Assembly (NCBI GenBank): GCA_963971535.1
Contig: OZ020601.1
Span: forward strand, 17,059,237-17,123,236
From: Notolepis coatsorum
Taxonomy: Eukaryota; Chordata; Actinopteri; Aulopiformes; Paralepididae
Length of the DNA: 64,000 bases
Direction: 5' to 3'
The notes beneath the pieces were generated by a model, which did no database searches, was not told the DNA's origin, and saw nothing but the letters and a program-made list of their open reading frames with translations. The translations under genes and the position numbers were made by a program. Each line of letters opens with the position of its first letter. Positions within the stretch are counted from its first letter, which is position 1. This document shows positions 25,079 to 37,142 of this stretch, piece by piece.

Positions 25079-28000
25079 ATGAAGATAATGTTACAGATGT
25101 ATTAGGTTGGTAGACAGTTTTACTTTAGAAAATTAAGCGCTTTCAGCTATGATGCTTCATGGAGGTGGGACTGGCTTGGGAGTGGGGTTATATCTTTTAG
25201 CTCTTACATTGGTTGTCTGGTAAATTACAATCACTACAACTGTAATGGAAACATTTTAGAATGATGAATATATTTGTCAGATTTAAACATTGAAATCATT
25301 GACTTTGTTATTGTTAGCATTCTTACCAATATGATCCATCAATGAACACCATTTAATTTCTTGCGCCTGTTGTTTTGACTGCTGTTTGATTGGTTACACC
25401 TCTTGAATGATTAAGATCAGCAATTCTTTCTCAAACAGCAAGGCTGTTTTTTAACAACAATGCTATGCTGTATTCAGTAGTGTAATAGTATTCTATGAAG
25501 TTGTGTTGTATCTTCCTCTGATCGATATGTGCGTTATAATCATGAACAGAAACAGCCGTAAGTGAAGATGATGTTCCTGTGTACAGCTCCCTGTCCTAAC
25601 TGATTGAGTGGTCAAGACTATACTTTCAGGGATCATTTCTATAGTTTCTGACTTGTGAAATGTGTTTCTAAGGTGTTTGGTTTTGCTAACCACGATGAAG
25701 AGATGCGATATTTCCTTCTGAGCGTGAAGAGGGCAGTGGGAAATGATTAAGTTCATATACTCACTGTCATTGATGATCGTTCTTTGCTTCCTAGTGCTTC
25801 ATTGAGGGAGGAAATATGTTCAGAGTGGCTATGTTTAACTTGTGAAATGAAAATATGTTTGATGATGCATATGAAGATAATGTTACAGATGTATTAGGTT
25901 GGTAGACAGTTTTACTTTAGAAAATTAAGCGCTTTCAGCTATGATGCTTCATGGAGGTGGGACTGGCTTGGGAGTGGGGTTATATCTTTTAGCTCTTACA
26001 TTGGTTGTCTGGTAAATTACAATCACTACAACTGTAATGGAAACATTTTAGAATGATGAATATATTTTTCAGATTTAAACATTGAAATCATTGACTTTGT
26101 TATTGTTAGCATTCTTATGATCCATCAATGAACACCATTTAATTTCTCGCGCCTGTTGTTTTGACTGCTGTTTGATTGGTTACACCTCTTGAATGATTAA
26201 GATCAGCAATTCTTTCTCAAACAGCAAGGCTGTTTTTTAACAACAATGCTATGCTGTATTCAGTAGTGTAATAGTATTCTATGAAGTTGTGTTGTATCTT
26301 CCTCTGATCGATATGTGCGTTATAATCATGAACAGAAACAGCCGTAAGTGAAGATGATGTTCCTGTGTACAGCTCCCTGTCCTAACTGATTGAGTGGTCA
26401 AGACTATACTTTCAGGGATCATTTCTATAGTTTCTGACTTGTGAAATGTGTTTCTAAGGTGTTTGGTTTTGCTAACCACGATGAAGAGATGCGATATTTC
26501 CTTCTGAGCGTGAAGAGGGCAGTGGGAAATGATTCAGTTCATATACTCTGTCATTGATGATTGTTCTTTGCTTCCTAGTGCTTCATTGAGGGAGGAAATA
26601 TGTTCAGAGTGGCTATGTGTAACTTGTGAAATGAAAATATGTTTGATGATGCATATGAAGATAATGTTACAGATGTATTAGGTTGGTAGACAGTTTTACT
26701 TTAGAAAATTAAGCGCTTTCAGCTATGATGCTTCATGGAGGTGGGACTGGCTTGGGAGTGGGGTTATATCTTTTAGCTCTTACATTGGTTGTCTGGTAAA
26801 TTACAATTACTACAACTGTAATGGAAACATTTTAGAATGATGAATATATTTATCAGATTTAAACATTGAAATCATTGACGTTGTTATTGTTAGCATTCTT
26901 ACCAATATGATCCATCAATGAACACCATTTAATTTCTCGCGCCTGTTGTTTTGACTGCTGTTTGATTGGTTACACCTCTTGAATGATTAAGATCAGCAAT
27001 TCTTTCTCAAACAGCAAGGCTGTTTTTTAACAACAATGCTATGCTGTATTCAGTAGTGTAATAGTATTCTATGAAGTTGTGTTGTATCTTCCTCTGATCG
27101 ATATGTGCGTTATAATCATGAACAGAAACAGCCGTAAGTGAAGATGATGTTCCTGTGTACAGCTCCCTGTCCTAACTGATTGAGTGGTCAAGACTATACT
27201 TTCAGGGATCATTTCTATAGTTTCTGACTTGTGAAATGTGTTTCTAAGGTGTTTGGTTTTGCTAACCACGATGAAGAGATGCGATATTTCCTTCTGAGCG
27301 TGAAGAGGGCAGTGGGAAATGATTAAGTTCATATACTCACTGTCATTGATGATCGTTCTTTGCTTCCTAGTGCTTCATTGAGGGAGGAAATATGTTCAGA
27401 GTGGCTATGTTTAACTTGTGAAATGAAAATATGTTTGATGATGCATATGAAGATAATGTTACAGATGTATTAGGTTGGTAGACAGTTTTACTTATATCTT
27501 TTAGCTCTTACATTGGTTGTCTGGTAAATTACAATCACTACAACTGTAATGGAAACATTTTAGAATGATGAATATATTTTTCAGATTTAAACATTGAAAT
27601 CATTGACTTTGTTATTGTTAGCATTCTTACCAATATGATCCATCAATGAACACCATTTAATTTCTCGCGCCTGTTGTTTTGACTGCTGTTTGATTGGTTA
27701 CACCTCTTGAATGATTAAGATCAGCAATTCTTTCTCAAACAGCAAGGCTGTTTTTTAACAACAATGCTATGCTGTATTCAGTAGTGTAATAGTATTCTAT
27801 GAAGTTGTGTTGTATCTTCCTCTGATCGATATGTGCGTTATAATCATGAACAGAAACAGCCGTAAGTGAAGATGATGTTCCTGTGTACAGCTCCCTGTCC
27901 TAACTGATTGAGTGGTCAAGACTATACTTTCAGGGATCATTTCTATAGTTTCTGACTTGTGAAATGTGTTTCTAAGGTGTTTGCTTTTGCTAACCACGAT

Positions 28001-31000
28001 GAAGAGATGCGATATTTCCTTCTGAGCGTGAAGAGGGCAGTGGGAAATGATTCAGTTCATATACTCTGTCATTGATGATTGTTCTTTGCTTCCTAGTGCT
28101 TCATTGAGGGAGGAAATATGTTCAGAGTGGCTATGTGTAACTTGTGAAATGAAAATATGTTTGATGATGCATATGAAGATAATGTTACAGATGTATTAGG
28201 TTGGTAGACAGTTTTACTTTAGAAAATTAAGCGCTTTCAGCTATGATGCTTCATGGAGGTGGGACTGGCTTGGGAGTGGGGTTATATCTTTTAGCTCTTA
28301 CATTGGTTGTCTGGTAAATTACAATTACTACAACTGTAATGGAAACATTTTAGAATGATGAATATATTTATCAGATTTAAACATTGAAATCATTGACGTT
28401 GTTATTGTTAGCATTCTTACCAATATGATCCATCAATGAACACCATTTAATTTCTCGCGCCTGTTGTTTTGACTGCTGTTTGATTGGTTACACCTCTTGA
28501 ATGATTAAGATCAGCAATTCTTTCTCAAACAGCAAGGCTGTTTTTTAACAACAATGCTATGCTGTATTCAGTAGTGTAATAGTATTCTATGAAGTTGTGT
28601 TGTATCTTCCTCTGATCGATATGTGCGTTATAATCATGAACAGAAACAGCCGTAAGTGAAGATGATGTTCCTGTGTACAGCTCCCTGTCCTAACTGATTG
28701 AGTGGTCAAGACTATACTTTCAGGGATCATTTCTATAGTTTCTGACTTGTGAAATGTGTTTCTAAGGTGTTTGGTTTTGCTAACCACGATGAAGAGATGC
28801 GATATTTCCTTCTGAGCGTGAAGAGGGCAGTGGGAAATGATTAAGTTCATATACTCACTGTCATTGATGATCGTTCTTTGCTTCCTAGTGCTTCATTGAG
28901 GGAGGAAATATGTTCAGAGTGGCTATGTTTAACTTGTGAAATGAAAATATGTTTGATGATGCATATGAAGATAATGTTACAGATGTATTAGGTTGGTAGA
29001 CAGTTTTACTTATATCTTTTAGCTCTTACATTGGTTGTCTGGTAAATTACAATCACTACAACTGTAATGGAAACATTTTAGAATGATGAATATATTTTTC
29101 AGATTTAAACATTGAAATCATTGACTTTGTTATTGTTAGCATTCTTACCAATATGATCCATCAATGAACACCATTTAATTTCTCGCGCCTGTTGTTTTGA
29201 CTGCTGTTTGATTGGTTACACCTCTTGAATGATTAAGATCAGCAATTCTTTCTCAAACAGCAAGGCTGTTTTTTAACAACAATGCTATGCTGTATTCAGT
29301 AGTGTAATAGTATTCTATGAAGTTGTGTTGTATCTTCCTCTGATCGATATGTGCGTTATAATCATGAACAGAAACAGCCGTAAGTGAAGATGATGTTCCT
29401 GTGTACAGCTCCCTGTCCTAACTGATTGAGTGGTCAAGACTATACTTTCAGGGATCATTTCTATAGTTTCTGACTTGTGAAATGTGTTTCTAAGGTGTTT
29501 GCTTTTGCTAACCACGATGAAGAGATGCGATATTTCCTTCTGAGCGTGAAGAGGGCAGTGGGAAATGATTCAGTTCATATACTCTGTCATTGATGATTGT
29601 TCTTTGCTTCCTAGTGCTTCATTGAGGGAGGAAATATGTTCAGAGTGGCTATGTGTAACTTGTGAAATGAAAATATGTTTGATGATGCATATGAAGATAA
29701 TGTTACAGATGTATTAGGTTGGTAGACAGTTTTACTTTAGAAAATTAAGCGCTTTCAGCTATGATGCTTCATGGAGGTGGGACTGGCTTGGGAGTGGGGT
29801 TATATCTTTTAGCTCTTACATTGTTTGTCTGGTAAATTACAATCACTACAACTGTAATGGAAACATTTTAGAATGATGAATATATTTTTCAGATTTAAAC
29901 ATTGAAATCATTGACTTTGTTATTGTTAGCATTCTTACCAATATGATCCATCAATGAACACCATTTAATTTCTTGCGCCTGTTGTTTTGACTGCTGTTTG
30001 ATTGGTTACACCTCTTGAATGATTAAGATCAGCAATTCTTTCTCAAACAGCAAGGCTGTTTTTTAACAACAATGCTATGCTGTATTCAGTAGTGTAATAG
30101 TATTCTATGAAGTTGTGTTGTATCTTCCTCTGATCGATATGTGCGTTATAATCATGAACAGAAACAGCCGTAAGTGAAGATGATGTTCCTGTGTACAGCT
30201 CCCTGTCCTAACTGATTGAGTGGTCAAGACTATACTTTCAGGGATCATTTCTATAGTTTCTGACTTGTGAAATGTGTTTCTAAGGTGTTTGGTTTTGCTA
30301 ACCACGATGAAGAGATGAGATATTTCCTTCTGAGCGTGAAGAGGGCAGTGGGAAATGATTCAGTTCATATACTCTCTGTCATTGATGATCGTTCTTTGCT
30401 TCCTAGTGCTTCATTGAGGGAGGAAATATGTTCAGAGTGGCTATGTGTAACTTGTGAAATTAAAATATGTTTGATGATGCATATGAAGATAATGTTACAG
30501 ATGTATTAGGTTGGTAGACAGTTTTACTTTAGAAAATTAAGCGCTTTCAGCTATGATGCTTCATGGAGGTGGGACTGGCTTGGGAGTGGGGTTATATCTT
30601 TTAGCTCTTACATTGGTTGTCTGGTAAATTACAATCACTACAACTGTAATGGAAACATTTTAGAATGATGAATATATTTTTCAGATTTAAACATTGAAAT
30701 CATTGACTTTGTTATTGTTAGCATTCTTACCAATATGATCCATCAATGAACACCATTTAATTTCTCGCGCCTGTTGTTTTGACTGCTGTTTGATTGGTTA
30801 CACCTCTTGAATGATTAAGATCAGCAATTCTTTCTCAAACAGCAAGGCTGTTTTTTAACAACAATGCTATGCTGTATTCAGTAGTGTAATAGTATTCTAT
30901 GAAGTTGTGTTGTATCTTCCTCTGATCGATATGTGCGTTATAATCATGAACAGAAACAGCCGTAAGTGAAGATGATGTTCCTGTGTACAGCTCCCTGTCC

Positions 31001-32856
31001 TAACTGATTGAGTGGTCAAGACTATACTTTCAGGGATCATTTCTATAGTTTCTGACTTGTGAAATGTGTTTCTAAGGTGTTTGGTTTTGCTAACCACGAT
31101 GAAGAGATGCGATATTTCCTTCTGAGCGTGAAGAGGGCAGTGGGAAATGATTAAGTTCATATACTCACTGTCATTGATGATCGTTCTTTGCTTCCTAGTG
31201 CTTCATTGAGGGAGGAAATATGTTCAGAGTGGCTATGTTTAACTTGTGAAATGAAAATATGTTTGATGATGCATATGAAGATAATGTTACAGATGTATTA
31301 GGTTGGTAGACAGTTTTACTTTAGAAAATTAAGCGCTTTCAGCTATGATGCTTCATGGAGGTGGGACTGGCTTGGGAGTGGGGTTATATCTTTTAGCTCT
31401 TACATTGGTTGTCTGGTAAATTACAATCACTACAACTGTAATGGAAACATTTTAGAATGATGAATATATTTTTCAGATTTAAACATTGAAATCATTGACT
31501 TTGTTATTGTTAGCATTCTTACCAATATGATCCATCAATGAACACCATTTAATTTCTCGCGCCTGTTGTTTTGACTGCTGTTTGATTGGTTACACCTCTT
31601 GAATGATTAAGATCAGCAATTCTTTCTCAAACAGCAAGGCTGTTTTTTAACAACAATGCTATGCTGTATTCAGTAGTGTAATAGTATTCTATGAAGTTGT
31701 GTTGTATCTTCCTCTGATCGATATGTGCGTTATAATCATGAACAGAAACAGCCATAAGTGAAAATGATGTTCCTGTGTACAGCTCCCTGTCCTAACTGAT
31801 TGAGTGGTCAAGACTATACTTTCAGGGATCATTTCTATAGTTTCTGACTTGTGAAATGTGTTTCTAAGGTGTTTGGTTTTGCTAACCACGATGAAGAGAT
31901 GCGATATTTCCTTCTGAGCGTGAAGAGGGCAGTGGGAAATGATTCAGTTCATATACTCTGTCATTGATGATCGTTCTTTGCTTCCTAGTGCTTCATTGAG
32001 GGAGGAAATATGTTCAGAGTGGCTATGTGTAACTTGTGAAATGAAAATATGTTTGATGATGCATATGAAGATAATGTTACAGATGTATTAGGTTGGTAGA
32101 CAGTTTTACTTTAGAAAATTAAGCGCTTTCAGCTATGATGCTTCATGGAGGTGGGACTGGCTTGGGAGTGGGGTTATATCTTTTAGCTCTTACATTGGTT
32201 GTCTGGTAAATTACAATCACTACAACTGTAATGGAAACATTTTAGAATGATGAATATATTTTTCAGATTTAAACATTGAAATCATTGACGTTGTTATTGT
32301 TAGCATTCTTACCAATATGATCCATCAATGAACACCATTTAATTTCTCGCGCCTGTTGTTTTGACTGCTGTTTGATTGGTTACACCTCTTGAATGATTAA
32401 GATCAGCAATTCTTTCTCAAACAGCAAGGCTGTTTTTTAACAACAATGCTATGCTGTATTCAGTAGTGTAATAGTATTCTATGAAGTTGTGTTGTATCTT
32501 CCTCTGATCGATATGTGCGTTATAATCATGAACAGAAACAGCCGTAAGTGAAGATGATGTTCCTGTGTACAGCTCCCTGTCCTAACTGATTGAGTGGTCA
32601 AGACTATACTTTCAGGGATCATTTCTATAGTTTCTGACTTGTGAAATGTGTTTCTAAGGTGTTTGGTTTTGCTAACCACGATGAAGAGATGAGATATTTC
32701 CTTCTGAGCGTGAAGAGGGCAGTGGGAAATGATTCAGTTCATATACTCTCTGTCATTGATGATCGTTCTTTGCTTCCTAGTGCTTCATTGAGGGAGGAAA
32801 TATGTTCAGAGTGGCTATGTGTAACTTGTGAAATGAAAATATGTTTGATGATGCAT
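25079..32856. repeat. Satellite array, segment 2
   Basis: Array between the first and second element insertions. It opens with the last 214 bp of the interrupted monomer 31, followed by monomers beginning at 25292, 26084, 26868, 27596, 28386, 29114, 29904, 30696, 31488 and 32278, the last interrupted after its 579th base. The monomer at 26084 lacks accaat, as does the one at 7030. From 26084 on, this segment repeats the order of variants seen from 17153, including the 64-bp-deleted monomers at 26868 and 28386. Confidence 0.97.
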
Positions 32857-32857
32857 T

Positions 32858-33006
32858 TAAGCATTACATCACACGCAGGAGTGGTTTGTGACCAATAAAC
32901 CATGCCTAGGGGTGGTTGTTAGGCCCGAGGCGCAGCCGAGGGTCGTTAGACCCCCCTAGGCATGGTTTATTGGTCACAAATCACGACTGCACGTGGTGTA
33001 AAGCTT
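32858..33006. repeat. Large inverted repeat at element left end, copy 2
   Basis: Identical in layout to 23933-24081, shifted by 8925 bp. Core arms are at 32885-32912 and 32953-32980. Confidence 0.85.
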
Positions 33007-33113
33007 TTATACAACTGCCAGATTCATCCAACCTTATTTCTATACAATAAACACACATTAATCGAAGATTTATTGAAAAAACCATCCGCCAGAAAAAGTA
33101 GTTCCCACAACTC

Positions 33114-33264
33114 CATGTGGAAGCAGCTTGAAGTGCATCCAACCAAACTAACACATCCAACTGTGTATTATTGGAATGATTGAGAGAAGTTGCCTCATGT
33201 GGAAGCAGCTTGAAGTGCATCCAACCAACTAACACATCCAACTGTGTATTATTGGAATGATTGA
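33114..33264. repeat. 82-bp direct duplication inside element, copy 2
   Basis: Same duplication as at 24189-24339, with the same one-base difference between its two units. Confidence 0.9.
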
Positions 33265-33485
33265 TTGAAAATTTATTAAAACGTTTTCTTTGCCCTATAG
33301 GAAAAAAACGTTTTCTTCGCCCTATTTTTTTATTTATTTCTTTTAGCCTAAACTTAACCAGTTGGAAACCAGGGGTACAGTAATAAAATTAGCAATCAAC
33401 CAATCAATCAATTCAATAGACCATGCTCACTTAAAACAGCGCTGCTTCTCTCTCAGTCTGACTCCCCCGCTGTTGCAGACAGGAG

Positions 33486-33497
33486 TGTGTGTGTGTG

Positions 33498-33551
<54 letters not shown>

Positions 33552-33574
33552 ACAGTGTGTGTGTGCGTGTGTGT

Positions 33575-33617
<43 letters not shown>

Positions 33618-33625
33618 TGTTTGTG
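33486..33625. repeat. TG microsatellite in element, copy 2
   Basis: Same interrupted TG tract; the main run is 46 bases (C at 33504 to T at 33550). The other runs match copy 1. Confidence 0.97.
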
Positions 33626-34007
33626 GGTACGCCAGCGTCGGACAGTGTGAGAGAGAACGCTGCAGTCGGAAAGTAGGAAGGAAGAAATTTAAATCAATCA
33701 ATTAATCTATCAATCAATCCGCGATTTTTCTTTTGTTCTAGATTGAGTCAAGACCCATCAATTACATCATCCAACATTGTTTAAAATACTAACACATTCC
33801 CCTTGACAGAATCGCTTCATATTTAGTCGTTATGGTGCTTTCAACATAACCATTTGTTGTTCGCGATCCTGTTTTCTCCCGGAGTGAGCCGGGGAGGGTT
33901 ATGTGATTTGGTTGTGGGCGGGTCCTGAGCCCAGGACCGTGGATTGTTGTCAATAAAGACGTGTGAATGGCCAATCAGAATCGAGAAATTTGCATGCCGT
34001 TGTATAA

Positions 34008-36381
34008 ATGAAGATAATGTTACAGATGTATTAGGTTGGTAGACAGTTTTACTTTAGAAAATTAAGCGCTTTCAGCTATGATGCTTCATGGAGGTGGGAC
34101 TGGCTTGGGAGTGGGGTTATATCTTTTAGCTCTTACATTGGTTGTCTGGTAAATTACAATCACTACAACTGTAATGGAAACATTTTAGAATGATGAATAT
34201 ATTTGTCAGATTTAAACATTGAAATCATTGACTTTGTTATTGTTAGCATTCTTACCAATATGATCCATCAATGAACACCATTTAATTTCTTGCGCCTGTT
34301 GTTTTGACTGCTGTTTGATTGGTTACACCTCTTGAATGATTAAGATCAGCAATTCTTTCTCAAACAGCAAGGCTGTTTTTTAACAACAATTCTATGCTGT
34401 ATTCAGTAGTGTAATAGTATTCTATGAAGTTGTGTTGTATCTTCCTCTGATCGATATGTGCGTTATAATCATGAACAGAAACAGCCGTAAGTGAAGATGA
34501 TGTTCCTGTGTACAGCTCCCTGTCCTAACTGATTGAGTGGTCAAGACTATACTTTCAGGGATCATTTCTATAGTTTCTGACTTGTGAAATGTGTTTCTAA
34601 GGTGTTTGGTTTTGCTAACCACGATGAAGAGATGCGATATTTCCTTCTGAGCGTGAAGAGGGCAGTGGGAAATGATTAAGTTCATATACTCACTGTCATT
34701 GATGATCGTTCTTTGCTTCCTAGTGCTTCATTGAGGGAGGAAATATGTTCAGAGTGGCTATGTTTAACTTGTGAAATGAAAATATGTTTGATGATGCATA
34801 TGAAGATAATGTTACAGATGTATTAGGTTGGTAGACAGTTTTACTTTAGAAAATTAAGCGCTTTCAGCTATGATGCTTCATGGAGGTGGGACTGGCTTGG
34901 GAGTGGGGTTATATCTTTTAGCTCTTACATTGGTTGTCTGGTAAATTACAATCACTACAACTGTAATGGAAACATTTTAGAATGATGAATATATTTTTCA
35001 GATTTAAACATTGAAATCATTGACTTTGTTATTGTTAGCATTCTTACCAATATGATCCATCAATGAACACCATTTAATTTCTCGCGCCTGTTGTTTTGAC
35101 TGCTGTTTGATTGGTTACACCTCTTGAATGATTAAGATCAGCAATTCTTTCTCAAACAGCAAGGCTGTTTTTTAACAACAATGATATGCTGTATTCAGTA
35201 GTGTAATAGTATTCTATGAAGTTGTGTTGTATCTTCCTCTGATCGATATGTGCGTTATAATCATGAACAGAAACAGCCATAAGTGAAAATGATGTTCCTG
35301 TGTACAGCTCCCTGTCCTAACTGATTGAGTGGTCAAGACTATACTTTCAGGGATCATTTCTATAGTTTCTGACTTGTGAAATGTGTTTCTAAGGTGTTTG
35401 GTTTTGCTAACCACGATGAAGAGATGCGATATTTCCTTCTGAGCGTGAAGAGGGCAGTGGGAAATGATTCAGTTCATATACTCTGTCATTGATGATCGTT
35501 CTTTGCTTCCTAGTGCTTCATTGAGGGAGGAAATATGTTCAGAGTGGCTATGTGTAACTTGTGAAATGAAAATATGTTTGATGATGCATATGAAGATAAT
35601 GTTACAGATGTATTAGGTTGGTAGACAGTTTTACTTTAGAAAATTAAGCGCTTTCAGCTATGATGCTTCATGGAGGTGGGACTGGCTTGGGAGTGGGGTT
35701 ATATCTTTTAGCTCTTACATTGGTTGTCTGGTAAATTACAATCACTACAACTGTAATGGAAACATTTTAGAATGATGAATATATTTTTCAGATTTAAACA
35801 TTGAAATCATTGACGTTGTTATTGTTAGCATTCTTACCAATATGATCCATCAATGAACACCATTTAATTTCTCGCGCCTGTTGTTTTGACTGCTGTTTGA
35901 TTGGTTACACCTCTTGAATGATTAAGATCAGCAATTCTTTCTCAAACAGCAAGGCTGTTTTTTAACAACAATGCTATGCTGTATTCAGTAGTGTAATAGT
36001 ATTCTATGAAGTTGTGTTGTATCTTCCTCTGATCGATATGTGCGTTATAATCATGAACAGAAACAGCCGTAAGTGAAGATGATGTTCCTGTGTACAGCTC
36101 CCTGTCCTAACTGATTGAGTGGTCAAGACTATACTTTCAGGGATCATTTCTATAGTTTCTGACTTGTGAAATGTGTTTCTAAGGTGTTTGGTTTTGCTAA
36201 CCACGATGAAGAGATGAGATATTTCCTTCTGAGCGTGAAGAGGGCAGTGGGAAATGATTCAGTTCATATACTCTCTGTCATTGATGATCGTTCTTTGCTT
36301 CCTAGTGCTTCATTGAGGGAGGAAATATGTTCAGAGTGGCTATGTGTAACTTGTGAAATGAAAATATGTTTGATGATGCAT
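34008..36381. repeat. Satellite array, segment 3
   Basis: Short stretch between the second and third element insertions: the tail of an interrupted monomer, complete monomers at 34221 and 35013, and the first 579 bp of the monomer at 35803. The monomer at 34221 is the gattaag type (minus-strand ORF open to 87 codons). The one at 35013 is the type with linked changes ccataag and gaaaatg. Confidence 0.97.
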
Positions 36382-36382
36382 T

Positions 36383-36531
36383 TAAGCATTACATCACACG
36401 CAGGAGTGGTTTGTGACCAATAAACCATGCCTAGGGGTGGTTGTTAGGCCCGAGGCGCAGCCGAGGGTCGTTAGACCCCCCTAGGCATGGTTTATTGGTC
36501 ACAAATCACGACTGCACGTGGTGTAAAGCTT
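36383..36531. repeat. Large inverted repeat at element left end, copy 3
   Basis: Identical in layout to copy 2, shifted by 3525 bp. Core arms are at 36410-36437 and 36478-36505. Confidence 0.85.
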
Positions 36532-36638
36532 TTATACAACTGCCAGATTCATCCAACCTTATTTCTATACAATAAACACACATTAATCGAAGATTTATTG
36601 AAAAAACCATCCGCCAGAAAAAGTAGTTCCCACAACTC

Positions 36639-36789
36639 CATGTGGAAGCAGCTTGAAGTGCATCCAACCAAACTAACACATCCAACTGTGTATTATTGGA
36701 ATGATTGAGAGAAGTTGCCTCATGTGGAAGCAGCTTGAAGTGCATCCAACCAACTAACACATCCAACTGTGTATTATTGGAATGATTGA
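36639..36789. repeat. 82-bp direct duplication inside element, copy 3
   Basis: Same duplication as at 24189-24339, with the same one-base difference between its two units. Confidence 0.9.
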
Positions 36790-37010
36790 TTGAAAATTTA
36801 TTAAAACGTTTTCTTTGCCCTATAGGAAAAAAACGTTTTCTTCGCCCTATTTTTTTATTTATTTCTTTTAGCCTAAACTTAACCAGTTGGAAACCAGGGG
36901 TACAGTAATAAAATTAGCAATCAACCAATCAATCAATTCAATAGACCATGCTCACTTAAAACAGCGCTGCTTCTCTCTCAGTCTGACTCCCCCGCTGTTG
37001 CAGACAGGAG

Positions 37011-37022
37011 TGTGTGTGTGTG

Positions 37023-37068
<46 letters not shown>

Positions 37069-37091
37069 ACAGTGTGTGTGTGCGTGTGTGT

Positions 37092-37134
<43 letters not shown>

Positions 37135-37142
37135 TGTTTGTG
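37011..37142. repeat. TG microsatellite in element, copy 3
   Basis: Same interrupted TG tract; the main run is 38 bases (C at 37029 to T at 37067), the shortest of the three. Confidence 0.97.

Larger units (their letters stand above)
17153..26083. repeat. 8.93-kb higher-order repeat (ten monomers plus insertion), copy 1
   Basis: Monomer-to-monomer spacings are 790, 728, 790, 728, 790, 792, 792, 790, 1939 (with the 1147-bp insertion), then one full monomer. The order of diagnostic variants is repeated base for base, as far as I can see by eye, in 26084-35012. The diagnostic variants are caattac; 64-bp deletion; tttgctttt; 64-bp deletion; tttgctttt with attgtttgtc; tcttgcgcc with gagatgagat; gattaag; ccataag; insertion monomer; gattaag. 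Period measured at matching landmarks (17354 to 26279, and 23554 to 32479) is 8925 bp. Confidence 0.92.
32857..34007. mobile_element. Unclassified hairpin-ended element, copy 2 (1151 bp)
   Basis: Same element at the identical monomer position (gcat / atgaag) as 23932-25078 and in the same orientation. The only difference I can see by eye is four extra bases in one TG run. It is carried by the second copy of the 8.93-kb higher-order repeat, so it is a duplicate and not a second insertion event. Confidence 0.8.
26084..35012. repeat. 8.93-kb higher-order repeat, copy 2
   Basis: Same ten-monomer order and same insertion as copy 1. The differences I noticed are loss of accaat in its first monomer, a four-base longer TG tract in its insertion, and aattctatgc instead of aatgctatgc near 34390. 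The near identity indicates a recent duplication of a unit almost 9 kb long, unless it is an assembly artefact. Confidence 0.92.
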
